DNA of 64,000 bases. Source: Chryseolinea sp. H1M3-3 (lineage in GTDB: Bacteria > Bacteroidota > Bacteroidia > Cytophagales > Cyclobacteriaceae). Every line of letters begins with the position of its first letter. Position 1 is the first letter of the stretch. The notes beneath the pieces are model-generated. The model ran no database searches and was not told the origin of the DNA. It saw only the letters and a list, made by a program, of their open reading frames with translations. Of the stretch, positions 42,601 through 52,238 are shown one piece after another. Location: contig NZ_JARKMY010000018.1 of assembly GCF_029360725.1 (NCBI RefSeq), positions 434,001-498,000 of the forward strand, in the 5' to 3' direction. Both the position numbers and the translations under genes were made by a program.

Positions 42601-43089
42601 ATGAAGAACATAAGTTTTCTATTGTTGGGAACTAATCTCGGAGATCGAAAAAAAAATCTCGCGTTAGCACGAACAGCCATCGAAGTTTCCATCGGCCGGG
42701 TTGTAAAAGCTTCATCCATTTATCAAACAGCAGCGTGGGGAAAAAAAGATCAACCGGATTTTTTCAACCAGGCATTGGAGGTTGAAACGGAAATGTCTCC
42801 TGAAAAGATGCTTGGCGAAATTCTTGACATCGAACATCAACTGGGTCGGAAACGCGAAGAACGATGGGGTGAGCGAACGATGGACATTGATATTTTGCTG
42901 TTTGGTGATCTCATATTGAATTCGGCTGATCTTACCATTCCGCATCCGCGGCTCGCGCTGCGGAGATTTGTATTAGCGCCTTTGGCGGAAATCGCCGGGG
43001 GTGTTCACCATCCTGTTCTTAATGCCACCATTCGCCAAATACTGGAAGCATGTGACGATGAATTGGCAGTCCATAAAATTGCTGACTAG
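42601..43089 (+). CDS. folK: 6-hydroxymethyl-7,8-dihydropterin pyrophosphokinase
   Basis: A 162-residue enzyme that transfers pyrophosphate from ATP to hydroxymethyl-dihydropterin in folate synthesis. Typical motifs are LLLGTNLGDRKKNLALA at the start, SSIYQTAAWGKKDQPDFFNQ, the ERWGERTMDIDILLFG block that binds Mg-ATP (Asp-Ile-Asp), and IPHPRLALRRFVLAPLAEI. The length is normal. The start is chosen because a clear -7 box overlaps the alternative upstream TTG. It is alone on the plus strand between two minus-strand genes. Confidence 0.97.
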   Translation: MKNISFLLLGTNLGDRKKNLALARTAIEVSIGRVVKASSIYQTAAWGKKDQPDFFNQALEVETEMSPEKMLGEILDIEHQLGRKREERWGERTMDIDILLFGDLILNSADLTIPHPRLALRRFVLAPLAEIAGGVHHPVLNATIRQILEACDDELAVHKIAD

Positions 43090-43226
43090 TGCAGCGAACC
43101 ATCTTTTAGTTCGTCCGTAATGATGGACACGCACCTGAAGCGTCTATTGCCCTCTAAACAGGAGTTATTCCATGGCTGTCATGGCAGTCTTCAAAATCTC
43201 TTTGACAACAGTAAAATACAGGATAC

Positions 43227-44099
43227 CTAAAGGCTCGACACTTCCGCTGCCGGCACGATTTTCTTTACGAGACCTTGCAATACTTTTCCTGGGCCGCACT
43301 CAATGAAGATGGTGGCACCATCTTTTGCCATGTTTTGAACCGATTGCGTCCAGCGTACAGGCGCAGTAAGCTGGGCGATCAGGTTCTTTTTTATTTCTTC
43401 TACGTCGACCGAAGGCAAAGCATTTACATTTTGATACACCGGACAAATGGGTTTGCTGAACGTGGTTTGTTTAATGGCAGCAGCCAGCTCCTCGCGCGCT
43501 GGTTCCATTAAAGGAGAGTGGAAGGCACCGCCTACCTGCAAAGGTAGTGCACGTTTAGCGCCGGCAGCTTTTAGTTTTTCACAGGCCACTTCAATGCCTT
43601 TCATCGATCCTGAAATGACGAGTTGGCCGGGGCAGTTATAGTTTGCCGCTACAACAACGTCATCAATAGACGCACAGACCTCCTCGACAGCTTTATCTTC
43701 AAGTCCGATGATAGCCGCCATGGTAGACGGGTTGATTTCACACGCATGCTGCATAGCAAGGGCTCGCTTGGAAACCAATTTCAATCCATCTTCAAAGGAA
43801 AGTGTTTTATTAGCCACGAGGGCAGAAAATTCTCCCAGCGAATGTCCTGCTACCATGTCTGGTTTGAACGAATCGGAAGTGAGCGCAATGGCCACAGAGT
43901 GTAGAAAGATGGCTGGCTGTGTTACGCTCGTTTGCTTTTGTTCATCAGCCGTTCCGTTGAACATCACATCGGTTAATTTAAAACCGAGGATGTCGTCTGC
44001 TTGCCTGAACAAGGATGCAGCTTTTGTATTGGCATCAAAAATATCTTTACCCATTCCGGTAAACTGAGCACCTTGCCCGGGAAACACATATGCTTTCAT
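43227..44099 (-). CDS. fabD: Malonyl-CoA:ACP transacylase
   Basis: A 290-residue enzyme that loads malonyl groups on acyl carrier protein for fatty acid synthesis. The nucleophilic serine is in GHSLGEFSALV, the N-terminal FPGQGAQFTGMG is the usual start, and the catalytic His lies in VGGAFHSPLMEPAREEL with the late QNVNALP and FIECGPGKVLQGLVKKI blocks. All are intact. No other fab gene is adjacent. A -7 box (TAATTTTG) lies 26 bases before its start. Confidence 0.98.
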   Translation of the reverse strand: MKAYVFPGQGAQFTGMGKDIFDANTKAASLFRQADDILGFKLTDVMFNGTADEQKQTSVTQPAIFLHSVAIALTSDSFKPDMVAGHSLGEFSALVANKTLSFEDGLKLVSKRALAMQHACEINPSTMAAIIGLEDKAVEEVCASIDDVVVAANYNCPGQLVISGSMKGIEVACEKLKAAGAKRALPLQVGGAFHSPLMEPAREELAAAIKQTTFSKPICPVYQNVNALPSVDVEEIKKNLIAQLTAPVRWTQSVQNMAKDGATIFIECGPGKVLQGLVKKIVPAAEVSSL

Positions 44100-44124
44100 T
44101 GGAGCAGCGTTTAAAATGATGCTG

Positions 44125-44132
44125 CAAAATTA
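44125..44132 (-). promoter_or_regulatory. -7 box of fabD
   Basis: The minus strand reads TAATTTTG, matching TAnnTTTG, 26 bases before the fabD ATG. Confidence 0.55.
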
Positions 44133-44202
44133 AAGGAAAAGTTGAGATTGTATAGTGAATTGCCCTGCGCTCAATTGCCCTACGCTTCAGCGCAGGTATG
44201 GA

Positions 44203-44628
44203 TCAGCCAAGAAACCTTGCCTTCAGATCAGGCGTAGGGATCATGCATTGATCTTGTTTTCCGAAAAGCCGATAACGGTTTTTAGCGATCAGGTTATAAC
44301 AAGCATCGCGAAAAGATTTCGGGAGGACTTTAAATATCGTAAATGCCTTCCACGGTAGGGCTAAATGTTCAGCGATGAATAGCGCAGCATCGCTTCGTTC
44401 ATACATCCGGTGGGCATCGATAACAATAAAACTGTAGAGTACATCGGGGTTTAAATTAAACCGGGTAAGCTGTGTTCTGCCTGTCTCCGACTGAAGGGAT
44501 GCAAATTTAAAGCGTCCTTGAGGATCTCGCTTGATAATGAACTGAACAGTACCGTTACAAAGATTACAAACACCATCAAAGAGAACGAGTATAGGGCTGG
44601 CGTTATCTAGCGGATCAGGTGAACCCAT
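44203..44628 (-). CDS. DCC family thiol-disulfide oxidoreductase-like protein
   Basis: A 141-residue protein of the DUF393/DCC group, named from its Asp-x-x-Cys-x-x-Cys motif, here DGVCNLCNG at residues 19-27. Other marks are FIIKRDPQGRFKFASLQSETG and a later helix with SDAALFIAEHLALPWKAF. The fold is thioredoxin-like; the family reaction is not settled. The ATG at 44626-44628 lies inside the last 22 bases of the upstream giant T9SS protein gene, so the two are translationally coupled. An 8-bp hairpin lies just past its stop (44164-44196) without a strong T-run. Confidence 0.9.
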   Translation of the reverse strand: MGSPDPLDNASPILVLFDGVCNLCNGTVQFIIKRDPQGRFKFASLQSETGRTQLTRFNLNPDVLYSFIVIDAHRMYERSDAALFIAEHLALPWKAFTIFKVLPKSFRDACYNLIAKNRYRLFGKQDQCMIPTPDLKARFLG

Positions 44629-47516
44629 CCTTTGATGATTTTAGTTTTATCAGGAGAAACAATATCAAATGTTACTTCCGCTACATAGTAATATACGCCG
44701 GTTGACAACTGGTTACCGTTCTTGTCTTTTCCATCCCAATCCACATAGATCGAATTGTCATCGTCGTTGATGGAGCCTTCATAGGCATAAACTTCCTGCC
44801 CCCAGCGGTTATAAATTTTTACGTTTACCGCTTCAACAAAGCGTGCACACTTGGTCAATGCTTCCTCGGATATGTTGCAGCCACCTTCTTCTCCGCCGGT
44901 ATTCCTGTCGCTGTAAGCGCTGAACAAATCGTTGCAACCATCGCCGTTCGGTGTAAATACATTGGGGAGCTCATAATAGGGACAGTTGTCATTACAAATC
45001 GGATCACTGAGTTCGCTTTCATTCAACGATCTGTCAACGGCTGAAATTCTATAACAATAAGCAAAGGACGTAACACTTTTGTCAATGAAGAAAGTATCTG
45101 CAACAATACCAACATCCTGCAGCAAGGTAAACTCGCCATCGGCGCTTAGTCCCCGATAAATACGGTATCCCAATATGTCTGTATCGCAGTCGTCTTCATT
45201 TCTGTTCCAATAAATTGTGTTCTCAAAAATATTTGTTCCGCAGTTATCGGGGTTCTGTAAAAAATCCTCACAATTCAAAGACTGCACCAACAGTGTAGGC
45301 TTGCAGGGAGGAATTGTGTCGCCGATCTGCGCACATATAATCTGCGAAAAATTTTCCAGGGGCTCGTCAATGGCAGGATTACCATAGCCACCCCGTGTCA
45401 TGATGCGGTAGCAGTATGTTTGATCATCGGCCAGTTCACCGTGTTGTCCTTCATCAACGAACATAAATCCATTGGCCAAAACATCTACTTCATCTATGAG
45501 TACCAATTCGCTTTCCGTTGCTCCTTCAGGGCCCCGATAAATTAGGTGTTTATTGGGGACTGTCTGAATTTGATTTGACCAGGGCACAAAGGCGCTCCAG
45601 TTCAGTTGAATTCGTCCTACCTGCGACTGAGCGGTTAAGCGCACTGAAGAGGCCGGAAATGCTGAGCCAATCAGCGCATCGTTCGCTGCATACGCGGTAA
45701 CACTATAGTTGTATACATTGTCTTCTGTATTAAGACCTGTGTCCAGAAACGTTGTATCATCGTCATTGATTGTCGCTACCAACACAGAATCCTGGCCACG
45801 GGCAAAACCAACAGCGCGATACAAATCATACCGGTAGGGTCGCGGAAAATCGGTGACATTTGCATCAAAAGGACTTCGCCAGCTAACGCGGATTTCACCT
45901 GTGGACACATCCGTCTTATCGACTGTAACATGTGTCATGATGGGAACGTCCGCCGGCAGCGGTGCAATACAAGTATCCTTGGAGACATAACTTTCACCAC
46001 CACCTTGCAGCGGAAAGATGGCCACTAACCGGTAGCAATACTTAGCGCCCGGCGCCAGTCCCATTCCATTATTTGTATCTACATAGCTGGTTACAGGAAC
46101 CTGGTTATCATCCTTGATAGGCACCTCCCCTAACAATTCATATCCTAAATTGTCGGGCATACCTGTCTCGCAGTTGTCAGGTTCAAAGGGTGATCCATCA
46201 ACCTTTCGCCAGATCTGCATTCGTTCTGCATTCTGGCAGAAGTATGGATCCCACTCAAGCGAAGTAGAACGATTCGAAGTATTGATCTGGATGTCTTCCC
46301 AAACCGGCGGAGGTCCGACGACAGTGATCAGCCACGTTTTGAAAGTAACCAACTTTGGTCCGTTCTCCGGGTTGTCCGTGATTTTAAAAACAACCTGATA
46401 GGGCTGTTGCTTCACGTGGATACATTCGGTGTTCCATTGAAATTTTAATTCAGCAGGAGGAACAGAAGGTTGAAAATCATTTACACCTGGAACGGGAGAA
46501 TACGTAGCCGGCGATTGGCCTGCAGGAAAATTAAAGATCTCTGAGAATGCTTCGATTTTTACATCATCGTTATCAGGATCGATACCCAGGATGGTTTCAT
46601 TTAAAACAGTTCCGGCTACCACACAAGTATCAGGTGGCAAAATCAAGTCAGGCCGTTCGTTATCACAATCGTCGACAAGGATCTGCATATCACGCCGCAC
46701 ATAACCCAGCTGATAATACTTTCCTCCTCTTTTTCTCCATTCAATAACGTGAAAGGCAATGTTGTACTCACCGACCGCACCAGGCGCGTCCCAGGTAATT
46801 GTTCCATCCACCGGGTCGATGGAAAAGGTTGGCTTGCCAGTGCCTTCTTCATTGGCGTTGTTATAATTATTATAGAATTTAGGATCATTAGGATCTCTGT
46901 AGTTCAATACTTCTGTTCTTCTGTCACTGAAAGGGACAACTAACGCATAGGATAGGCTGTCCTTGTCGGGATCATATGCCCCCGGATTATGTGTCCAGGC
47001 AACGCCGGGGCAGGCATGGTCGATGGGTGGTACCAGCAGCACCGGTGTATCGTTACATCCCAGGAAGGCATCCATTTTTATCACGGTCTCCAGGTAGAAA
47101 GTAGTCTGCACTGAAATATCCATGTTCAAAACGCCCTCGTTACGATTGGGCTCGCGGTAGCTGATAACATAAGTTCCCGTTGTGGGATACGTATGAAAAA
47201 CAGTGTAAGAGGCGGTTGCTACGGTACCCTCTGCATCGAGATCGGGCCGCGGGTTATTTTCGGTTTGAGGAACGAATTCCCAGCTACCATCCCCAAAATT
47301 TATGATATCCTGTTCGCCACCGAATCTTACGGTTGAACCAGTGTTGGTATAAACGGTGATTGTTATTTTAAAGGTACGACCGCAATTCACTCTCTCGGCT
47401 ACGATATCACCGGCTCTTAAGTGGGTCGCCTGAGATTCAGTAAGAACAAAAAAAATGAACAACGTCATGACGGAAATTATACGCCACACATTGCTCACTG
47501 CTGTGAAGGGGTTCAT
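44607..47516 (-). CDS. Giant secreted protein with a type B T9SS C-terminal signal
   Basis: A 969-residue secreted protein. A signal peptide occupies about 1-30 (ending SQATHLR). The body has Ig-like or PKD-like blocks near 110-410 and several fibronectin-type III-like repeats (DTFLDTGLNTEDNVYNYSVTAY, CYRIMTRGG, YCYRISAVDRSLNESELS). The last 90 residues are the gliding-motility-type C-terminal domain: LPNVFTPNGDGCNDLFSAYS, VNVKIYNRWGQEVYAYEG and DWDGKDKNGNQLSTGVYYYV, ending KGWVHLIR. This is the type B signal used to pass through the T9SS to the surface. The function, presumably adhesion or scaffolding, is inferred. It is followed with an overlap by the DCC protein gene. Confidence 0.95.
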   Translation of the reverse strand: MNPFTAVSNVWRIISVMTLFIFFVLTESQATHLRAGDIVAERVNCGRTFKITITVYTNTGSTVRFGGEQDIINFGDGSWEFVPQTENNPRPDLDAEGTVATASYTVFHTYPTTGTYVISYREPNRNEGVLNMDISVQTTFYLETVIKMDAFLGCNDTPVLLVPPIDHACPGVAWTHNPGAYDPDKDSLSYALVVPFSDRRTEVLNYRDPNDPKFYNNYNNANEEGTGKPTFSIDPVDGTITWDAPGAVGEYNIAFHVIEWRKRGGKYYQLGYVRRDMQILVDDCDNERPDLILPPDTCVVAGTVLNETILGIDPDNDDVKIEAFSEIFNFPAGQSPATYSPVPGVNDFQPSVPPAELKFQWNTECIHVKQQPYQVVFKITDNPENGPKLVTFKTWLITVVGPPPVWEDIQINTSNRSTSLEWDPYFCQNAERMQIWRKVDGSPFEPDNCETGMPDNLGYELLGEVPIKDDNQVPVTSYVDTNNGMGLAPGAKYCYRLVAIFPLQGGGESYVSKDTCIAPLPADVPIMTHVTVDKTDVSTGEIRVSWRSPFDANVTDFPRPYRYDLYRAVGFARGQDSVLVATINDDDTTFLDTGLNTEDNVYNYSVTAYAANDALIGSAFPASSVRLTAQSQVGRIQLNWSAFVPWSNQIQTVPNKHLIYRGPEGATESELVLIDEVDVLANGFMFVDEGQHGELADDQTYCYRIMTRGGYGNPAIDEPLENFSQIICAQIGDTIPPCKPTLLVQSLNCEDFLQNPDNCGTNIFENTIYWNRNEDDCDTDILGYRIYRGLSADGEFTLLQDVGIVADTFFIDKSVTSFAYCYRISAVDRSLNESELSDPICNDNCPYYELPNVFTPNGDGCNDLFSAYSDRNTGGEEGGCNISEEALTKCARFVEAVNVKIYNRWGQEVYAYEGSINDDDNSIYVDWDGKDKNGNQLSTGVYYYVAEVTFDIVSPDKTKIIKGWVHLIR

Positions 47517-47841
47517 GCCGGTGCGGTAAAATCTTTAATAATCAACATTCAAAGGTCGATAAAGTTACAATATATAACCTTGTTTTGTATCCATAAAATT
47601 CCATCAAGTAAACGTACAACATCTCGCATTAGTCTTGAAATGACAGAAACTTTTTAGTTTTCCGTGGTATCCCGCAGCGTTCAAGCAAAACGTTATCTTG
47701 GTTCTCGTTTTTTTGTAATCATCAATTCGTTACTGAAGACAGAAGCCGTTCAAATAAAATATTTCTTTTAGGCAGTAATGAAGCGTTTCTCATTTCGTTT
47801 AATTTCGCAGGGACCCGACCTATACTTTTAACCATCGTTAC
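47517..47841. other. Divergent intergenic stretch, 325 bases
   Basis: No gene seen. It must hold the promoter of the giant T9SS gene on one side and of the 56-residue gene on the other; no clean -7 box was found for either, and no strong hairpin. Confidence 0.35.
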
Positions 47842-48012
47842 ATGATTCATTCGGACACTAAACTCGATCGTTTTGCCCTTCAAAAAAGGGAGATGGAAAT
47901 TCAACAACTGCTTCGGCAAATGAAGGCAGATAAACTTCACGATAGTCCCGTTTATCAAAAGCTTAAACAAGAGCTTTCCGATTTAAAAAACAAACTCATT
48001 CAATTTCAATAA
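47842..48012 (+). CDS. Small charged coiled-coil-like protein, 56 aa
   Basis: Reads MIHSDTKLDRFALQKREMEI, then two helical runs with heptad character (QQLLRQMKADKL, YQKLKQELSDLKNKLIQFQ). The residues are highly charged and there is no signal peptide, so it is cytoplasmic. It is below common length cut-offs but is likely real because of its helical regularity and its place before another small conserved gene. Function unknown. Confidence 0.5.
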   Translation: MIHSDTKLDRFALQKREMEIQQLLRQMKADKLHDSPVYQKLKQELSDLKNKLIQFQ

Positions 48013-48051
48013 CCCCTCCTCAAATAGTATCAGACTTAACCTCCGGATGCG

Positions 48052-48059
48052 TACATTTG
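48052..48059 (+). promoter_or_regulatory. -7 box of the 79-residue gene
   Basis: TACATTTG matches TAnnTTTG and lies 22 bases before the ATG at 48082. Confidence 0.6.
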
Positions 48060-48081
48060 GTATTTAAATAACCAAAAACGT

Positions 48082-48321
48082 ATGCGTGTTGTAGGGGAAA
48101 TTCCTCACGAGGTTTGTAAGATTACGCTATTTGCATGGAATAATCGCTATTTAATCAAGTTGGAGCACGGACTCTTAGAGCAAACATATAAAGTCAATCA
48201 GTTTGATATAACTTCGGAGGCCGACCTATATAAAATTGTGGACAAGTCCTTCATTGATGACGCCCTGAACCGTTTTGGCGAAATGGATAAGACCCTTCAA
48301 TTGGCCCTGGAAAGGGTATAA
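48082..48321 (+). CDS. Conserved small protein of unknown function, 79 aa
   Basis: The first 25 residues are a beta-type segment (MRVVGEIPHEVCKITLFAWN, then NRYLIKLEHG), and the rest is helical and acidic (DITSEADLYKIVDKSFIDDA, RFGEMDKTLQLALERV). I recall similar small proteins in other Cytophagales but cannot name a function. It has its own -7 box and ends 49 bases before the acyltransferase coding start, so it may share transcription with the acyltransferase and gpsA. Confidence 0.75.
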   Translation: MRVVGEIPHEVCKITLFAWNNRYLIKLEHGLLEQTYKVNQFDITSEADLYKIVDKSFIDDALNRFGEMDKTLQLALERV

Positions 48322-48370
48322 ATCATTAGGTTTTCCAGCATGATGGAATTTGTTTTATTTTGCAGCCCCC

Positions 48371-50065
48371 ATGGAAGTAGTAGAGAAGAAAAATAAGAAT
48401 AAAAGATATAAGCCTATTCTGGAGGGTATACCCGACTGGCCGGTGTATCAATTAAGTAAGAACCGAAAGGAATTTATCGAAGAAGTTGCCCAAAAGACTT
48501 TTTCCCAAATAAAAAAAAACCGTCCGACTACCAAGCAGCTGATTGACGAAATTCAGGCTACGGTTTACCGTGAGCAGCAACGGATGAAAAGAAACCGCTG
48601 GCGTGTAGACGCAGCAGACGAGCCTAAGTTCTGGGCCACGATAAAAGATGAATTGGTAGCATTGTCCAGCAAGACACCCGAAGAGTCACAGGCAAAAGCG
48701 GATGAACTTCTTTATCGCATTGTCTTTCGCTACGCTAACGAGATCGCAGGAAACTTTAAAGCTTCTTCATATCGTGTTACCCGTGAGATTGTAAAATTCT
48801 GGTTTGCCCGTCTATTGAATGGCGCACGTGTGAAAAAATTCGGAGCTTTCTTTCGCAATCGATACTCGTTACGCGATAAAATTCACATCGTTGGTAAAGT
48901 TGGTCAGCTTCGTAAGTTGGCTAAAGAAGGAACTGTCGTTATGGTTCCAACGCACTTTAGTAATCTCGACTCTATCCTCATCGGATGGATCATTCATTCC
49001 CTGGGATTGCCTGCATTTATTTATGGTGCCGGCTTGAATCTTTTTAACATCAAGATATTCGCGTATTTCATGAATAGCCTTGGTGCTTATAAGGTTGACC
49101 GCAGGAAAAAAAATGTTCCATACCTCGAGACTCTGAAGTTTTATTCCATGTTGGCCGTACAAAAAGGTGCCCATAGCATTTTTTTCCCTGGCGGTACCCG
49201 TTCGCGGTCAGGAAAACTGGAGACCCAGCTGAAGCTGGGGTTACTCAGCTCTACCATCGAGGCGCAACGTAATCTCTACCTGGATACTCCGGAAGGACAA
49301 CCGGTGAGAAAGATTTTTATCGTACCTGTCACGTTAAATTATCATTTCGTGCTGGAAGCTCCGGACTTGATCGATGAATATCTTTCATCCAAAGGACAAG
49401 ATCGCTACCTGCCGGAGCAAGACAAATACGGCAGCTTTCAGTTGCTGCGATTCCTTTTTAAATTTTTCACCAAAGGTTCTAACATATCGGTATCGATCGG
49501 TCCCGGACTTGATGTCATCGGAAATTATGTAGATGATGGAGGGAACAGTCTCGATGCACACCAAAGGGTCATTGATACACGTGATTATTTTATTTCAGAT
49601 GGCGCCGTAACGATCGATAAACAGCGTGAGGATGAGTACACCCGCATGTTGAGTCAAAAGATCGTTTCCGAATATCATCGCATCAACAGGGTTTTCGGTA
49701 GCCATCTCGTTGCATTTGTTGCGTTCGAACTCTGGCAAAAGAAACATCCGAACCTTGACCTGTTCGGACTCTTGCGTCTCCCTGAAGAAGACCAGGAATT
49801 AAGTTATGAAGAATTCCGTGCGTCGTGTAAGCGGGTAAGAAAAGAGATCTACAGGCTGCGGGAGGAAAACAAAATTTACTATGCGACACATTTGACCGGA
49901 AAAATTGACCTGGTTATCCGGCATGGATTGGACAACGTTGGCATATTTCACCTGAATCGGCCGTTACTCATGAACAAGGAAGGAAATATCATTACAAAAG
50001 ATTTCAGTACCCTTTATTATTATCATAACCGGCTTGCAGGCTATGACCTCGAGAAGTTTGTCTGA
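48371..50065 (+). CDS. Glycerophospholipid acyltransferase (PlsB/PlsC-like)
   Basis: A 564-residue acyltransferase from the ATG at 48371; an in-frame TTG 21 bases upstream would only add seven residues that overlap a promoter-like TTATTTTG. The HX4D motif is HFSNLD with His195 and Asp200, and the second block is FFPGGTRSRSGKLETQ, with a Gly where the usual EGTRS has Glu. The flanking regions are long and helical; this size is nearer to glycerol-3-phosphate acyltransferases than to PlsC. The next gene, gpsA, makes glycerol-3-phosphate and overlaps its end by 23 bases, which supports the G3P-acyltransferase reading. Confidence 0.85.
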   Translation: MEVVEKKNKNKRYKPILEGIPDWPVYQLSKNRKEFIEEVAQKTFSQIKKNRPTTKQLIDEIQATVYREQQRMKRNRWRVDAADEPKFWATIKDELVALSSKTPEESQAKADELLYRIVFRYANEIAGNFKASSYRVTREIVKFWFARLLNGARVKKFGAFFRNRYSLRDKIHIVGKVGQLRKLAKEGTVVMVPTHFSNLDSILIGWIIHSLGLPAFIYGAGLNLFNIKIFAYFMNSLGAYKVDRRKKNVPYLETLKFYSMLAVQKGAHSIFFPGGTRSRSGKLETQLKLGLLSSTIEAQRNLYLDTPEGQPVRKIFIVPVTLNYHFVLEAPDLIDEYLSSKGQDRYLPEQDKYGSFQLLRFLFKFFTKGSNISVSIGPGLDVIGNYVDDGGNSLDAHQRVIDTRDYFISDGAVTIDKQREDEYTRMLSQKIVSEYHRINRVFGSHLVAFVAFELWQKKHPNLDLFGLLRLPEEDQELSYEEFRASCKRVRKEIYRLREENKIYYATHLTGKIDLVIRHGLDNVGIFHLNRPLLMNKEGNIITKDFSTLYYYHNRLAGYDLEKFV

Positions 50066-51110
50066 CAAAGATAAACCGGTTGGTGTGATCGGTGCAGGGA
50101 ACTTCGGTAGCGTTATTGCTAACCTGCTGGCACAGCATCGTAAAGTACTACTCTACGCTCGCGATCCTAAAGTTGTAGCTCACATTCTTGAGAAGAAAGA
50201 AAATCGTGGATATAAAATGCACGAGCATATTGTACCGACGAATGATCTTGCATCGGTCGCTGAAGCGTGTGATATCATTTTTCCGATTGTTCCTTCGGCC
50301 CACTTTCGCTCCATGATGCGGGAGCTTTCACCCTATCTGCATCCTTACCACCTGCTGATTCATGGTACGAAGGGATTTGACTTAACACTTCCCCAGAACG
50401 AAACCATTGCTACTATAAAAGAGCTTAACCGCAGCATGGTTAAAACCATGAGCGAAGTAATATCTGAAGAAAGCGTTGTGGCGCGCGTTGGCTGCCTGGC
50501 CGGGCCCAACCTGGCGCGGGAACTTGCCGAAGGTCACCCGGCCGCTACTGTAATTGCCAGTCACTTTAATGAAGTTATCAACGTAGGAAAAAAGCTTTTG
50601 CGCAGTGATCATTTCCAGGTGTATGGTAATAATGATCTTGTTGGCGTTGAATTGGCAGGTGTATTGAAGAATGTTATCGCGATTGCCGCTGGCGCACTTA
50701 GCGGAATGGGTTATGGTGAAAATGCCAAAGGCTTGCTGATCAGTAGGGGTATGGTTGAGATGGTTTATCTGGGCAGGGCGCTGGGAGGTAATACCAAAGC
50801 GTTTTTAGGAATCGCTGGTATCGGCGACTTGGCTACCACCTGTAACAGCTCCCTAAGTCGTAACTTTCATGTAGGCTACCGGTTGGCACAAGGAGAAACA
50901 CTTCAAGATATCACCTCAAGTATGGATGAAATTGCTGAAGGGATTAACACCGTGCAAATCGCAAAAAAATGCGCCGATTATTATAAGGTGCGGGCCCCGA
51001 TCACAAAAACACTGTACCATGTTTTGTTTGAGGAAATGACTGTAAAAAAGGCTTTGGAGTATTTAATGCGTTATCCATTAAATGTAGACATTGATTTCCT
51101 GGTAGAATAA
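50043..51110 (+). CDS. gpsA: NAD(P)H-dependent glycerol-3-phosphate dehydrogenase
   Basis: A 355-residue enzyme making glycerol-3-phosphate from dihydroxyacetone phosphate for phospholipids. The dinucleotide-binding start VGVIGAGNFGSVIANLLAQH is complete; the catalytic lysine region is VGVELAGVLKNVIAIAAG and the substrate-binding block is IAGIGDLATTCNSSLSRNFHVGYRL. The start is chosen as the ATG at 50043, inside the last 23 bases of the acyltransferase gene; a TTG 9 bases before is also in frame. Overlap implies coupled translation of the enzyme that makes and the enzyme that uses G3P. Confidence 0.97.
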   Translation: MTSRSLSDKDKPVGVIGAGNFGSVIANLLAQHRKVLLYARDPKVVAHILEKKENRGYKMHEHIVPTNDLASVAEACDIIFPIVPSAHFRSMMRELSPYLHPYHLLIHGTKGFDLTLPQNETIATIKELNRSMVKTMSEVISEESVVARVGCLAGPNLARELAEGHPAATVIASHFNEVINVGKKLLRSDHFQVYGNNDLVGVELAGVLKNVIAIAAGALSGMGYGENAKGLLISRGMVEMVYLGRALGGNTKAFLGIAGIGDLATTCNSSLSRNFHVGYRLAQGETLQDITSSMDEIAEGINTVQIAKKCADYYKVRAPITKTLYHVLFEEMTVKKALEYLMRYPLNVDIDFLVE

Positions 51111-51122
51111 TCAGGGCAACCT

Positions 51123-52004
51123 CTACAGCAGAATTTCACGAACATTATCTCTTATTTTTCCTGCCAGTTCATCCAAAGGCAAATCATTTATATCTCTGCC
51201 GAAAGGGTCTTCAATTTCTTCGGCAATAAGTTCCACGCTAAGGAGGACAAACGAAACAAGTACCACGATTGGAATAGTCATGTATCCGGATTGTGTTACA
51301 AATCCAAAAGGCAATGTGATGATGTAAATGAAAATAAATTTTTTAACGTACATCATATACGAATATGGAATAGGTGTATACTTGATGCGTTCGCAGGCAC
51401 CCAGTATATCAATAAAATCTTTTAACTCTTTATCAAGATTGATCAGGTGATCGCCGCTGAGTTTCTTTTGAATATAAAGCTCATTGACTTTTTGATACAT
51501 CAATGCTGCAATGCGGTTAGGCTTATGTTTGTATTTTTTTAAGTCGTTAATTAAAGACTCATCCGGTGGCGGATCCAGTTCAGCAAACTGTACGCCACCC
51601 CGAAGGCTTTCCTTGGCAGCAAACACAAAATTGGAAATCATTTTAAAGAACCAGTCCCGTTCCTCGTGATTTTCTTTGCTGATATAGGCACTGATCTTCA
51701 ACGCAAAGTTTCTTGTACTGTTAACCATCCCACCCCATAACCGTCTTCCCTCCCACCAACGGTCATAGGCTGTATTGGTCCGGAACACCAAAAACAAACC
51801 CAATACAATCCCAAGCAGGGAGTGCATTGAGACCGTAGGCTGAAATTCAGATTTATGCAACTCGAGATAGTCTATAAAAATATAGCAGGTAATGGAAGTA
51901 TAAACCGCCATAAATATCAAAGCCGGCATCAGTGTACGCATCACGCGCCGGCTGTAGGCATGAAAAATCAGGGAAAACCACTGCTTGGGGTTATACATTA
52001 CCAT
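51123..52004 (-). CDS. Bestrophin family anion channel protein
   Basis: A 293-residue membrane protein of the bestrophin (UPF0187) group. The N-terminal MVMYNPKQWFSLIFHAYSRRVMR leads to a first membrane helix (LMPALIFMAVYTSITCYIF), a second (LLGIVLGLFLVFRTNTAYDRWWEGRRLWGG, the family's signature block with its RTN and YDRWWEGR), and then the C-terminal part with GYMTIPIVVLVSFVLLSVEL and AEEIEDPFGRDINDLPL. Bestrophins form pentameric chloride channels. It is convergent with gpsA with a 12-base gap, and no clear terminator separates them. Confidence 0.94.
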   Translation of the reverse strand: MVMYNPKQWFSLIFHAYSRRVMRTLMPALIFMAVYTSITCYIFIDYLELHKSEFQPTVSMHSLLGIVLGLFLVFRTNTAYDRWWEGRRLWGGMVNSTRNFALKISAYISKENHEERDWFFKMISNFVFAAKESLRGGVQFAELDPPPDESLINDLKKYKHKPNRIAALMYQKVNELYIQKKLSGDHLINLDKELKDFIDILGACERIKYTPIPYSYMMYVKKFIFIYIITLPFGFVTQSGYMTIPIVVLVSFVLLSVELIAEEIEDPFGRDINDLPLDELAGKIRDNVREILL

Positions 52005-52238
52005 ATTTCAGAGTATTTGATGCAATAACTCTATTCATCTAAATATTTGCAATATTAAATGCAGGAAAGCGGTTTTAGGATGATGCCTGACTATTTTATA
52101 AGTCATAATTTATTTCTTGATGAATTGAAAATTTTTATCGCTTATCTTTAAACGTCTTTTCCTAAAACCGAATAATGTACTAAGGAAAGCTGATTTAACA
52201 TGGCGCACCATAATTTAAGCACCTCAACTATACCACCG

